Positions 1 through 9,710 of a stretch of 64,000 nucleotides of DNA are shown piece by piece; within the stretch, counting starts at the first letter, position 1; each line of letters starts with the position of its first letter. Location of the stretch: NCBI RefSeq assembly GCF_025398035.1, contig NZ_CP104558.1, forward strand, positions 496,001 to 560,000, written 5' to 3'. This DNA is from Rossellomorea vietnamensis (GTDB lineage Bacteria; Bacillota; Bacilli; Bacillales; Bacillaceae_B). The notes below the pieces were generated by a model. That model saw only the letters and a list, made by a program, of their open reading frames with translations. It was not told the origin of the DNA and searched no databases. The translations under genes and the position numbers were made by a program.

Positions 1-390
1 AAGGAGCGGATGAGACAGATCGCCAATGACTTGGATCAGGAATTGACGTTGGATGTCCCAGTGAGGATCCATATGGTGGGTTGCCCCAATTCATGCGGTC
101 AGCGACAAATTGCAGACATCGGTCTCCAGGGGATCAAAATGAGGACGAAAGATAAGAAAATGATCGAAGCCTTTGAAATCTATGTAGGTGGTACCCTTCA
201 GGACGGCGGCAAATTGAATGAAAAGCTGAAAGGGAAAGTGGAAGCCGCCAATCTGTCCGAAGTCGTCAAGCAACTCTTGATTCATTTCAAACAAACAAAG
301 GAACAAGGGGAAACGTTCTTTGACTATATCAACCGAGTCGGTACCGCTCCCCTTCAGGAATCGTTGGATCAACTGCTGCAGGAAGCATAA
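1..390 (+). CDS. nitrite/sulfite reductase, C-terminal part (5' end outside window)
   Basis: The frame is open from the first base, so only the last 129 codons are present. The visible motif is VGCPNSCGQ, holding two of the cysteines that bind the 4Fe-4S/siroheme centre of ferredoxin-type nitrite and sulfite reductases. The region after it fits the C-terminal half of that family. The following genes make siroheme, its cofactor, so this is probably an assimilatory sulfite (or nitrite) reductase cotranscribed with its cofactor pathway. Which of the two substrates is used cannot be decided from this fragment. The ATG at 10 is internal to the domain and is not the true start. Confidence 0.85.
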   Translation, partial: KERMRQIANDLDQELTLDVPVRIHMVGCPNSCGQRQIADIGLQGIKMRTKDKKMIEAFEIYVGGTLQDGGKLNEKLKGKVEAANLSEVVKQLLIHFKQTKEQGETFFDYINRVGTAPLQESLDQLLQEA

Positions 391-404
391 GGAGGCGATG
401 AGAG

Positions 405-629
405 ATGAATTTATATCGATTTGAAGTCACTGCCCGTGATTTAGTCACGATTGTCGTCGTAGCAGCTGATACGGATGAGAAAGCTTTTGACCTGGTTGAG
501 ATCGAGCTTGAGAAGTATTTCTTGAAAAAGCCGGATGTCAGGGATATCTCCCTTTATGAAAAAAAGAGAATCCGGGGAAATGGTGCAGGATTTGTCCTGC
601 ACGAACAGGAAACCATCATTACATCCTGA
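405..629 (+). CDS. DUF3906-like small protein
   Basis: A 74-aa protein 14 bases after the reductase stop, with GGAGG at 391-395 as ribosome binding site. It has no signal peptide or membrane segment. The sequence (MNLYRFEVTARDLVTIVVVAA) resembles DUF3906 proteins, which I recall next to sulfite-reductase and siroheme genes in bacilli. The biochemical function is unknown. Its place between reductase and sumT suggests a link to assimilatory sulfur or siroheme metabolism, which is inference from context only. Confidence 0.7.
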   Translation: MNLYRFEVTARDLVTIVVVAADTDEKAFDLVEIELEKYFLKKPDVRDISLYEKKRIRGNGAGFVLHEQETIITS

Positions 630-640
630 GGAGGGAAACA

Positions 641-1405
641 ATGGGAAAGGTATATTTAGTCGGAGCGGGACCCGGAGATCCGGAACTGATCACGGTAAAA
701 GCGTTAAGATCCATACAAAAAGCAGACGTCATTCTTTATGATCGCCTGGTGAACAAGGAACTTCTCACATACGCGAAGAAAGGGGCAGATTTGATCTACT
801 GCGGAAAACTGCCAAACTATCATACGATGAAACAAGATACGATCAATCATTTTCTAGTACGCTACGCGGCAAGCGGAAAAGTGGTGGTCAGGTTAAAGGG
901 GGGAGATCCCTTTGTGTTCGGAAGAGGCGGTGAAGAAGCGGAAGCATGCGCGAAAAAAGGGATTCCTTTTGAAATCATTCCGGGTATCACGTCAGGAATC
1001 GCAGCCGCTGCCTATGCAGGTATACCCGTCACTCACAGGGATGCAAGTTCAAGCGTTGCGTTTGTGACGGGCCATAAACAAAACAATCAACTTGAAGATG
1101 AAAAATGGGAAAGCTTATCGAAAGGAATCGATACCCTGGCCATTTATATGGGAGTCAGTAATCTCCCTTATATCAGAGAAAAGCTTATACAATACGGTAA
1201 ATCCAAGCATACTCCTGTAGCACTTGTTCACTGGGGGACGACAGAAGTGCAAAAGACCGTTACAGGGACCCTTGATACCATCATTGATATCGTGAAAGAG
1301 GAAGGAATAGAAAATCCAAGCATGATCATCGTAGGCGAAGTGGTACGGTACCGTGAGAAAATTCAATGGTTTGAAAAGAAAATCATCATGAGCGAGGCTT
1401 TATAG
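641..1405 (+). CDS. sumT: uroporphyrinogen-III C-methyltransferase
   Basis: A 254-aa protein, the usual size for stand-alone SUMT (YlnD in B. subtilis). It methylates uroporphyrinogen III at C2 and C7 using S-adenosylmethionine, giving precorrin-2, the first step towards siroheme. The N-terminal glycine-rich loop VGAGPGDPELIT (about residues 6-17), VVRLKGGDPFVFGRGGEE and PGITSGIAAAAYAGIPVTHR are the characteristic SAM-methyltransferase motifs. ATG at 641 has GAGGAGGG just upstream. The stop codon directly abuts the sirB start, so the two are translationally linked. Confidence 0.95.
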   Translation: MGKVYLVGAGPGDPELITVKALRSIQKADVILYDRLVNKELLTYAKKGADLIYCGKLPNYHTMKQDTINHFLVRYAASGKVVVRLKGGDPFVFGRGGEEAEACAKKGIPFEIIPGITSGIAAAAYAGIPVTHRDASSSVAFVTGHKQNNQLEDEKWESLSKGIDTLAIYMGVSNLPYIREKLIQYGKSKHTPVALVHWGTTEVQKTVTGTLDTIIDIVKEEGIENPSMIIVGEVVRYREKIQWFEKKIIMSEAL

Positions 1406-2161
1406 ATGAAACGTGCGGTATTGTATGTGTGCCATGGCAGTCGTTTGGTGAAAGCCCGTGAAGAAGCTGTTGCCTTCATCAAGCGATGTCAGGAACATGT
1501 CGAGGCGGATATTCAGGAAATAAGCTTCCTTGAACTTGCCAGCCCTTCCATTGAAGAAGGATTCCGTTCATGCGTGGACAGAGGGGCAACTCACCTGACT
1601 GTCGTACCACTCCTCCTTCTGACGGCGGTCCATGCCAAGAAGGATATCCCTGATGAAATTCAAAGATGCATGGGGTTATATCCTCATGTCAAGGTGAAAT
1701 ACGGGTGTCCAATCGGCGTACACGATCGGATGGTCGAAAGTGTCATCAATAAGATTGAGGAGGCTGCCCCACTTCATTCATCTACAACGGCCATTTTAAT
1801 CGGAAGGGGAAGTTCAGATCCGGATGTTAAGAGGGATTTCAGTGCTCTAGCTGAGCTTGTCTACCGAAAAACAGCGATAAGCGAGGTAAGAACATGTTAT
1901 TTAACGGCAACCACACCAAGCTTTACAGAAACTCTGGAGTCTTTGAAAAATACTGAGGGAACCGTCGTCTTCGTTCCTTATCTCCTATTCACCGGGTTAT
2001 TGATGAAAGGGATCGAGAAAGAAATCCGCAGAACCCATAATCAACATATCCTCCTGGCGAACTATTTAGGGTATGACCCTCTTGTGGAGCAGGCATTTCT
2101 GGACCGGGTAAATGAATCTCTGTGGGTCAAAGGAGAAGCCTATGCTGCCGATCATGATTGA
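1406..2161 (+). CDS. sirB: sirohydrochlorin ferrochelatase
   Basis: A 251-aa CbiX/SirB-type chelatase (YlnE-like) expected to insert Fe2+ into sirohydrochlorin to form siroheme. The N-terminal YVCHGSR carries the metal-binding histidine at about residue 9, and a second half-domain follows with IGRGSSDPDV, the usual tandem CbiX architecture. Its ATG begins on the base after the sumT stop, and its 3' end overlaps sirC by 20 bases. It is the middle gene of a compact siroheme operon. Confidence 0.93.
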   Translation: MKRAVLYVCHGSRLVKAREEAVAFIKRCQEHVEADIQEISFLELASPSIEEGFRSCVDRGATHLTVVPLLLLTAVHAKKDIPDEIQRCMGLYPHVKVKYGCPIGVHDRMVESVINKIEEAAPLHSSTTAILIGRGSSDPDVKRDFSALAELVYRKTAISEVRTCYLTATTPSFTETLESLKNTEGTVVFVPYLLFTGLLMKGIEKEIRRTHNQHILLANYLGYDPLVEQAFLDRVNESLWVKGEAYAADHD

Positions 2162-2711
2162 TGTGAAGGATAAGCAAGTGACGATTATAGGTGGAGGAAA
2201 AGTGGCACTTCGTAAGCTCTCTGTCTTTCTTGAGCAGGGAGCAAATATTACCATCATCAGCCCTGAGGTGGTCGATGAGATCAGAGCATTACATGAAGAG
2301 GAGAGAATAGTATGGATCAAGAGAGAAGTGCTGCCGGATGATGTAAATGAAGCGTTCATCGTCATTGCTGCCACGAATAAGCGATCGGTGAACGAGCAGG
2401 TGAAAAAGTATTCCGACAGAAATCAGCTTCTATGTGTAGTGGACGATGGGGATTGTGGCAATATGCAGATGGTCTCCTTTACACAAAAAGGAACTTTCAC
2501 CATCGCTGTTTCTACAGGCGGTGCAAGTCCATTCTTAGCAAAGAAGCTTACGAGTCAACTGTCTCAACCGTTTGATGATTCTTTCATCGAGAAGCTTGCA
2601 ATCATTTCTTCTAAGAGAAAGGAAATCAAAGCATCGGATTTACCTGAATGGGAAAAAAGAAAGCTGTTAAGAGAACTTTCGTATAAGCTTGAGGTAATTG
2701 AAAATGAGTAA
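2142..2711 (+). CDS. sirC: precorrin-2 dehydrogenase
   Basis: Oxidises precorrin-2 to sirohydrochlorin with NAD+ (YlnF/SirC type, 189 aa). The N-terminal Rossmann motif IIGGGKVALRKL and the FTIAVSTGGASPFLAKKL segment are typical. The start at 2142 is preferred to an upstream in-frame ATG at 2112 because AAAGGAG lies at 2129-2135 and the protein then begins MLPIMIDVKDKQV as in relatives. It overlaps the end of sirB by 20 bases. Unlike CysG there is no fused methyltransferase or chelatase domain; those are the two preceding genes. Confidence 0.93.
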   Translation: MLPIMIDVKDKQVTIIGGGKVALRKLSVFLEQGANITIISPEVVDEIRALHEEERIVWIKREVLPDDVNEAFIVIAATNKRSVNEQVKKYSDRNQLLCVVDDGDCGNMQMVSFTQKGTFTIAVSTGGASPFLAKKLTSQLSQPFDDSFIEKLAIISSKRKEIKASDLPEWEKRKLLRELSYKLEVIENE

Positions 2712-2750
2712 AGCATGGGTGATATAGTTTCCATGCTTTACTCATTTTCC
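2703..2750 (+). terminator. terminator of the siroheme operon
   Basis: A 16-bp perfect inverted repeat (2703-2718 with 2731-2746), followed by TTTTCC. The stem begins inside the last codons of sirC. Confidence 0.9.
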
Positions 2751-2835
2751 CTTTGTAAAGGGAATCGTTAGAAAACGCTTCTTGTTTTCACGAACATTTA
2801 ACCTTTGTATTTGTTTAAATGTTAGGAAATGAGTC

Positions 2836-2864
2836 TTTACAAAAGGATAAGTTGCCGGTATACT
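2836..2864 (+). promoter_or_regulatory. sigma-A promoter of xpt-pbuX
   Basis: TTTACA (2836-2841), a 17-base spacer, then TATACT (2859-2864), about 30 bases before the riboswitch aptamer. Confidence 0.8.
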
Positions 2865-2892
2865 AACCAATATCAAATTCATATTTATTTTT

Positions 2893-2966
2893 CACTCATA
2901 TAATAGCGGGGATATGGCCCGCGAGTTTCTACCGGATTACCGTAAATGATCCGACTATGGGTGAGC
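2893..2966 (+). ncRNA. purine (guanine/hypoxanthine) riboswitch aptamer
   Basis: The sequence follows the xpt guanine aptamer closely: CACTCATATAAT, GATATGG, the joining segment GTTTCTACCG, CCGTAAATG and CCGACTATGGGTG. P1 is formed by CACTCAT with ATGGGTG. The base that pairs with the ligand is C (GACTATGGG rather than GATTAT), which in this class means guanine/hypoxanthine rather than adenine. The downstream terminator makes it a transcription-off switch for xpt-pbuX. Confidence 0.96.
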
Positions 2967-3003
2967 AATGATAGGTGCGTCTTTATGGACGCTCTTTGCC
3001 TAA

Positions 3004-3057
3004 CCCAAAGGTCATTGTCTCACTCTGATGTGAGCACAATATCCTTTGGGTTTTTTA
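3004..3057 (+). terminator. riboswitch expression platform terminator
   Basis: The stem CCCAAAGG...CCTTTGGG with an inner CTCAC/GTGAG helix is followed by six T. It is expected to form when purine is bound; otherwise its 5' strand region should pair with the aptamer P1 3' strand as antiterminator. Confidence 0.9.
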
Positions 3058-3074
3058 GTATCTACAACAGGTAA

Positions 3075-4981
<1,907 letters not shown>

Positions 4982-4987
4982 TTTTGA

Positions 4988-5030
4988 TAAAACCGTCATT
5001 TCTATTCCATTTAGAGATGACGGTTTTTTC
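4988..5030 (+). terminator. terminator after pbuX
   Basis: AAAACCGTCAT with ATGACGGTTTT, followed by a T run. Confidence 0.9.
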
Positions 5031-5146
5031 TTTATGTTATATTTCTGAATTATCTGATATCAAGGAGGGGAAAAGGACACCGGTCACGAACATTATGGGT
5101 AGGGAATGTGTCAGAATGGAACACCTTACTTAGAAGGAGGAAGAAA

Positions 5147-6706
5147 ATGTACGCAACCACTGGATCTATTTTTGACCAAACGGTAATGAAATTCCGCAAT
5201 AAGGAGGCAATCGTAGAAGAGAAGACTGGGAAACGGTTGACCTTTGGGGAGTGGCAGGATGAAGTACATCGTGTGGCCAATGCCCTCTTGGAAGCAGGCG
5301 TAAGGAAAGGTGACCGGGTTTCTACTTATCTATTCAATACATTGGAGTTAGCTAATGTCTATTTTGCATGTGGGAAAATCGGTGCCGTGATCAATCCGAT
5401 AAATTTCCGTCTGAAAGGGAATGAAATATACTTTATATTAGAAGATGCAGAACCTAAGGTCGTACTGTTTGAAGAAGCTCTTTCCAAACCGATTGAAGGG
5501 ATATTAGAGAACTTTCCTCAGATCCTTTTTTGGTATGTGGGCGACAACACGCCAGCATTTGCACAAAGCTATCATGAGGTAGTGAGTCCTTGTTCCACGG
5601 CACTTGCTGATTTTTCAGTAAAAGAAACGGACATTTATGCCATCATGTACACGAGCGGGACCACCGGCAGACCAAAGGGGGTGCTCCACAGACACCGGGA
5701 TATAGCGGAGCAGAGCTTGATCTGTACATCGGTTATGGGGCTCACACCAAATGATATCGGACTTGTGACTGCACCCATGTTCCATTGTGCCGAGCTTCAT
5801 TGCTGTTTCCTTCCACGGGTACAAGCGGGAGCGAAAAATATCATCGTTCATCAGTTCAAGCCCCAAACGGTATTGGATGTAATACAACGTGAGAAAGTCA
5901 CCAATTTTTTCGCAGCACCGACCATGTGGAATATGCTTCTCCAGCATGGGGTCGAGGAGTATGATACTTCATCACTCCGGGTCGGTCTCTACGGGGCTGC
6001 CCCGATGGCACCTGTTCTTGTCAGGGCTCTACAAGAAACAATGAATGTGGACCTGATCCAGGCGTATGGTCAGACGGAGATGGGGCCAGCGGTTACGTTC
6101 CTGTTACAGGATGAACAGTTAACGAAAGCAGGTTCCGCTGGTCGTGCCGCTTATAACCATGAAATACGAGTGGTAAGACCATCTGAGAATGGCCCTTCTG
6201 ATCCGGAAGATATGTGTAAACCCGGTGAAGTCGGGGAAATCATTGTCAGGGGCTCATGCACGATGCTTGAATACTTTAACCGGAAGGAAGCGACGGAAAA
6301 AGCGTTGTATAAAGGCTGGTACCACTCCAGTGACTTAGGTTACATGGATGAAGACGGATATTTATATGTGGCTGACAGGGTCGATGATATGGTAATTACA
6401 GGAGGGGAGAACGTCTATCCGCGTGAGGTAGAGGACGCCCTCCATGTTCATGAAGATGTGTTGGATGTCGCAGTCCTCGGTCAGCCGGATGAAACATGGG
6501 GAGAGCAGGTATTAGCAGTAGTGGTGTCGAAAAATCCTTCTCTTTCATCAGGGGACCTTGATTTATTTTTGAAGAATGGTGATCTGTTGGCAGATTATAA
6601 ACGGCCGCGTGAATATGTATTTGTGGAGGAACTTCCCCGTAATGCAAGTGGGAAAATTCAAAAGTTCCTGCTGAGGGAACATTTTAAACAAAAAGAAAAA
6701 CAATGA
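5147..6706 (+). CDS. acyl-CoA synthetase (AMP-forming, FadD-like)
   Basis: A 519-aa member of the adenylate-forming family that activates a carboxylic acid, probably a medium or long fatty acid, to acyl-AMP and then acyl-CoA. Motifs in order: the P-loop YTSGTTGRPKG at about residues 168-178, YGQTEMGP, the hinge/ATP motif DRVDDMVITGGENVYPREVE in the C-terminal half, and the catalytic lysine region SGKIQKFLLRE near the C-terminus. The ATG at 5147 is chosen over an upstream GTG at 5108 because AAGGAGG sits at 5134-5140. Chain-length preference cannot be read from sequence alone. It appears monocistronic. Confidence 0.88.
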   Translation: MYATTGSIFDQTVMKFRNKEAIVEEKTGKRLTFGEWQDEVHRVANALLEAGVRKGDRVSTYLFNTLELANVYFACGKIGAVINPINFRLKGNEIYFILEDAEPKVVLFEEALSKPIEGILENFPQILFWYVGDNTPAFAQSYHEVVSPCSTALADFSVKETDIYAIMYTSGTTGRPKGVLHRHRDIAEQSLICTSVMGLTPNDIGLVTAPMFHCAELHCCFLPRVQAGAKNIIVHQFKPQTVLDVIQREKVTNFFAAPTMWNMLLQHGVEEYDTSSLRVGLYGAAPMAPVLVRALQETMNVDLIQAYGQTEMGPAVTFLLQDEQLTKAGSAGRAAYNHEIRVVRPSENGPSDPEDMCKPGEVGEIIVRGSCTMLEYFNRKEATEKALYKGWYHSSDLGYMDEDGYLYVADRVDDMVITGGENVYPREVEDALHVHEDVLDVAVLGQPDETWGEQVLAVVVSKNPSLSSGDLDLFLKNGDLLADYKRPREYVFVEELPRNASGKIQKFLLREHFKQKEKQ

Positions 6707-6727
6707 AAAAGGATGTTGTATCATTTA

Positions 6728-6741
6728 AGAACACATGTTCT
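6728..6741. promoter_or_regulatory. LexA-box-like palindrome, possibly orphan
   Basis: AGAACACATGTTCT matches the Bacillus SOS consensus CGAACRNRYGTTYG at all but the outermost base. It lies 22 bases after the acyl-CoA synthetase stop. The next + strand gene begins at 7651, beyond a convergent gene. I see no convincing -35/-10 pair around it and only a 30-codon reading frame from 6784 that runs through a terminator. Confidence 0.5.
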
Positions 6742-6810
6742 ATTCAGTTAAAATAAGCATATAAGGTAGTAAACAAGAGATATATGAAGGAAATCAAAGA
6801 TAAAATATTT

Positions 6811-6850
6811 CAAACCGCCTGGAAATACCTTTCCAGGCGGTTTGTTATTC
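6811..6850. terminator. bidirectional terminator
   Basis: AAACCGCCTGGA with TCCAGGCGGTTT between the convergent acyl-CoA synthetase and ykuK-like genes; A/T-rich on both sides. Confidence 0.85.
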
Positions 6851-6909
6851 TTCGCAATCATAATATAGTATTTTAATTTTGACGGAAAAAGTAAGGGTTG
6901 ATAGATCAT

Positions 6910-7446
6910 TTATTTTGTATAACGGTTGGCGTAGCTCGAAGCGACGAAAGCATCAGGTTTAATTTTCGGTTCCACACCTGTGGCTTCCATCCTTGAAACC
7001 ATCTCTTTTACAAACTTACTCGTTTTATTCTGCTTCCCATTTCCGATGTCAATATGCCCCTCCATAGTAAACGTGGCTCCGGCATAAAGGTAAGGAAGGA
7101 CGATATCGATTAACTGAGTTTTTCTTTCCTCAGTAAACAGCGAAACAATTTCTTCGGATAATGATAACTCGTATGAGATCCGCTCATGCAATTGCAGCAT
7201 TCTTCTTGGGATTACTATTTTTCTTATACATGCCCACACACCATTTCCTTCGTTTAAGATCACAATTCCCGTTATGAAGGTCGTATGTGAGTGATGAACT
7301 TGAGAATCAGTCCCAACCATTAATCGATAGTGGCCGTTTGGCTCTGATTGCATGAATTTCACAATATGTTCAAATACCTGTTCAAATGACATCCCGATTT
7401 CCTGTAGATTTTGAAATGAAAAGTGTTGATCCTTATTATTTTTCAT
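6910..7446 (-). CDS. ykuK: YkuK-like RNase H-fold protein
   Basis: A 178-aa protein of the YkuK/DUF458 family, predicted to have an RNase H-like fold. The core RLMVGTDSQVHHSHTTFITGIVI carries the conserved Asp of the family (GTDSQ), followed by ISYELSLSEEIV and MEGHIDIGNG. No substrate is established for it. The ATG at 7446 (MKNNKDQHFSF) is preferred to a TTG at 7473 because it fits family N-termini; neither has a strong ribosome binding site, so the start is uncertain. It is convergent with the acyl-CoA synthetase and divergent from the LAGLIDADG gene. Confidence 0.8.
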   Translation of the reverse strand: MKNNKDQHFSFQNLQEIGMSFEQVFEHIVKFMQSEPNGHYRLMVGTDSQVHHSHTTFITGIVILNEGNGVWACIRKIVIPRRMLQLHERISYELSLSEEIVSLFTEERKTQLIDIVLPYLYAGATFTMEGHIDIGNGKQNKTSKFVKEMVSRMEATGVEPKIKPDAFVASSYANRYTK

Positions 7447-7589
7447 CTTGTCAATCACAGCTTTCTTAACCAATTTGTGAAAGTAAGGTGTAGATTTTAT
7501 CTATATTCTATGATGAGAATTTATTTAGTGTGAAATGATTACCTACGATTATGGTTTACCTTAGTCAAAAATACTTAAAGTTTCCATCT

Positions 7590-7618
7590 TTGATTATAGA
7601 ACGTTTGTTCGGTAAAAT
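7590..7618 (+). promoter_or_regulatory. promoter with embedded LexA box, upstream of LAGLIDADG gene
   Basis: TTGATT (7590-7595), a 17-base spacer, then TAAAAT (7613-7618). The spacer contains AGAACGTTTGTTCG (7598-7611), a GAAC-N4-GTTC palindrome matching the Bacillus LexA consensus. LexA bound here would cover both hexamers' inner face, so the downstream gene should be SOS-repressed. Confidence 0.75.
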
Positions 7619-7650
7619 AGAGATACATATGAATAAAGGTGGTGCTTTAT

Positions 7651-8610
7651 ATGAAAAGAAATAAGAAATGCACCCTAGAAAAATCTGAAATTATAAAGAT
7701 GTATGAAGAAGGTGAAAGGACAGCTGAAATTGCCCGGAGAGCGAATGTATCCACCCGTTATATCAATTCAGTATTACAAAAGAATAAGGTGGTCAGAAAC
7801 CCACACGGGAGCTGGAAACGAAAATACAGGGTTAATGAGGATTACTTTAAGACCTGGAGCAATAACATGGCCTATATACTCGGGTTCTTTGCTGCAGACG
7901 GGTATATCAGCAGCCGCAATCATACGGTTTGTTTTTCTCAAAAAGATCCTGACATACTAGAGAAGATCAAGAATGAATTACAGTCGAATCATCCATTAGT
8001 GTTAAACAACACAGAAGTTCATACATTAATTATTGGAAGTAAGGTTATGAAATATGATCTGATGGAAATACACGGTATGACGAGTGATAAATCAACTTCT
8101 CTTAGAATGCCGGACATCCCTGAAGGATATTTAAGTCATTTTGTTAGAGGATATTTCGATGGAGATGGCTTTGTTAACTTCGATCGAAAGATAGTCAGTT
8201 TTGTAGGTGGTTCAGAATCATTTATGAGTAAGTTAAATTTAGAGCTGCAAAAAAGAAATTTCAACTCTAGATTATATGCGGATAAAAAGTACTTTCGAGT
8301 CTTTATTACTGGAAGAAAAACCATTTATATGTTTAAAAAATGGCTTTATCAAGATGTGGGCCTATATTTAAAAAGAAAATATGAAGTATTTGATAAAGAA
8401 ACGATTCAAGATGCTAGCAAGATACCTGAAAACAGAATGAAAAGGATAAAAGCAGCCGTGAAGAATCGAAAAAAGACGTTCTTGAGACTCTATAAAAAAT
8501 CTATGACAATAGAAGAAATTTGTAAGGAAATAAAGATTAATCCTGCAACAATTAAGACTTGGTTAAAAAATGACCTGGAATTTAAAGAAGAATTCGATTC
8601 AATAAAATAA
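7651..8610 (+). CDS. free-standing LAGLIDADG homing-endonuclease-like protein
   Basis: A 319-aa protein with two LAGLIDADG helices: AYILGFFAADG (about residues 74-84) and FVRGYFDGDG (about 164-173), each ending in the acidic residue expected to bind the catalytic metal. This is a two-motif, monomeric-type nuclease. A helix-turn-helix-like segment comes first (residues 10-42), and a second one lies near the C-terminus (MTIEEICKEIKINPATIKTWL). ATG at 7651 has AAAGGTGG just upstream. It is not inside an intron or intein: both neighbours are complete. It may be a homing nuclease, a stranded relic, or a domesticated DNA-binding protein. Its A+T content is higher than that of the surrounding metabolic genes, consistent with transfer. 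Confidence 0.82.
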   Translation: MKRNKKCTLEKSEIIKMYEEGERTAEIARRANVSTRYINSVLQKNKVVRNPHGSWKRKYRVNEDYFKTWSNNMAYILGFFAADGYISSRNHTVCFSQKDPDILEKIKNELQSNHPLVLNNTEVHTLIIGSKVMKYDLMEIHGMTSDKSTSLRMPDIPEGYLSHFVRGYFDGDGFVNFDRKIVSFVGGSESFMSKLNLELQKRNFNSRLYADKKYFRVFITGRKTIYMFKKWLYQDVGLYLKRKYEVFDKETIQDASKIPENRMKRIKAAVKNRKKTFLRLYKKSMTIEEICKEIKINPATIKTWLKNDLEFKEEFDSIK

Positions 8611-8633
8611 CTAAATAAACAACATCTTATTAC

Positions 8634-8676
8634 AAGACTTTACAGAGAAAAAATTCCTCGTAAAGTCTTATTTTTA
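8634..8676 (+). terminator. terminator after the LAGLIDADG gene
   Basis: AAGACTTTAC with GTAAAGTCTT followed by ATTTTTA. Confidence 0.8.
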
Positions 8677-9140
8677 TGAAGAAGGGGAAGTTCGCACAGT
8701 TAAAGCATTTTAAAAAAATCAAGTAGACATAATGTAAATTATAGGAACCTAAATAAAATTACTTAATTCAGTCTCGTATCACAAGTATACTGTTTATAAT
8801 GAGACAGAAGAAAAAATAAGGATGATCAATCATAGTTATCTGTAATTTGTTATATCGTTATCAAATGTTTCAATCCTTCAATAGTTATCTGGCTGCTCAT
8901 TCAAAGCTAGTTTAAGAATCAATTCTTATCATCATTCAGATGCTATTATCTGACTTTTTAAGTTTCCAATCGAAATATTTGGGCATTCTTGTTATCTTAA
9001 TGTTCCTTTCCTAAATACTGAATTCTGGCTAATCACCTACTTTAGTTTACATAATATATAAGTAACTATTCATACGCCCCATATGATTTTTCGTCCAAGG
9101 ATCGATCACATTTCCTGATCCGTATGGTAATTCGCACTAT
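8677..9140. other. AT-rich intergenic stretch without recognisable genes
   Basis: About 460 bases of strongly A+T-rich sequence with no frame that looks coding, no strong hairpin and no clear promoter. It may be a remnant of the insertion that brought the LAGLIDADG gene. Confidence 0.6.
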
Positions 9141-9180
9141 AAAAAAAGCATAAAGAGTCCCTCGGTCCTCTCTATGCTTA
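9141..9180 (-). terminator. terminator of the Staygreen-like gene
   Basis: Read on the minus strand: AAGCATAGAGAG...CTCTTTATGCTT followed by seven T. Confidence 0.85.
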
Positions 9181-9184
9181 TGCA

Positions 9185-9643
9185 TTATTTAATGAGATAT
9201 TGTCTTGGTGTTCCAAAATAAAGCGTTTGCTGATATTCAGGGAATATGGATTCAAAACAGATGATAATGGGTGCATCAAGAAGCCATGGATAATACGTGT
9301 AAAAGCCTTTATCCCCGTTCACCATTGCTGCGAGGGCCAGTGGCAGCTCCCTCTTAAAGATCATGAATCGTACGTTGGAAAGCTGCTGATCGAATTCTCC
9401 CCCACTGACATATACCTTCCCGGTCAGGGTATATTGACCAAGATTCCGTCTCCATTCTCCCAACACTTCGTCCCTCATGGTCATATTGATCTTTTCAAGA
9501 TCATAGCGGCACCCGATACTTAAGTATAGTTCGCCTGTCGTATCGGAATGGGTTAACGTATACTTCCTGTTATCAATGGGATTAAAGACGGACGCAGGCG
9601 GCAGATATTGAACCGTTAACTTTTCAGGCTTAAATTCACTCAT
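9185..9643 (-). CDS. Staygreen family protein
   Basis: A 152-aa soluble protein. The segment KYTLTHSDTTGELYLSIG is the hallmark of the Staygreen (SGR) family, whose plant members remove Mg from chlorophyll a. Some bacterial homologues are reported to have dechelatase activity; the native role in non-photosynthetic bacilli is unknown. ATG at 9643 follows AAGGAGG by about seven bases. The length fits the core domain, without plant transit peptide or cysteine-rich tail. It is a single gene with its own terminator. Confidence 0.78.
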   Translation of the reverse strand: MSEFKPEKLTVQYLPPASVFNPIDNRKYTLTHSDTTGELYLSIGCRYDLEKINMTMRDEVLGEWRRNLGQYTLTGKVYVSGGEFDQQLSNVRFMIFKRELPLALAAMVNGDKGFYTYYPWLLDAPIIICFESIFPEYQQTLYFGTPRQYLIK

Positions 9644-9710
9644 ATATAAGCCTCCTTTACAGTAATGGGCTTACAACAGAGTATGACACCTGCCTAGAAA
9701 CGGTTCCCTT

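Noticed and set aside
7651..8610. LAGLIDADG protein as part of an intron or intein
   Set aside because: It has its own promoter, ribosome binding site and terminator, and neither neighbour is interrupted.
7474..9184. Prophage or transposon around the LAGLIDADG gene
   Set aside because: No integrase, transposase, terminal repeats or target duplication were seen.
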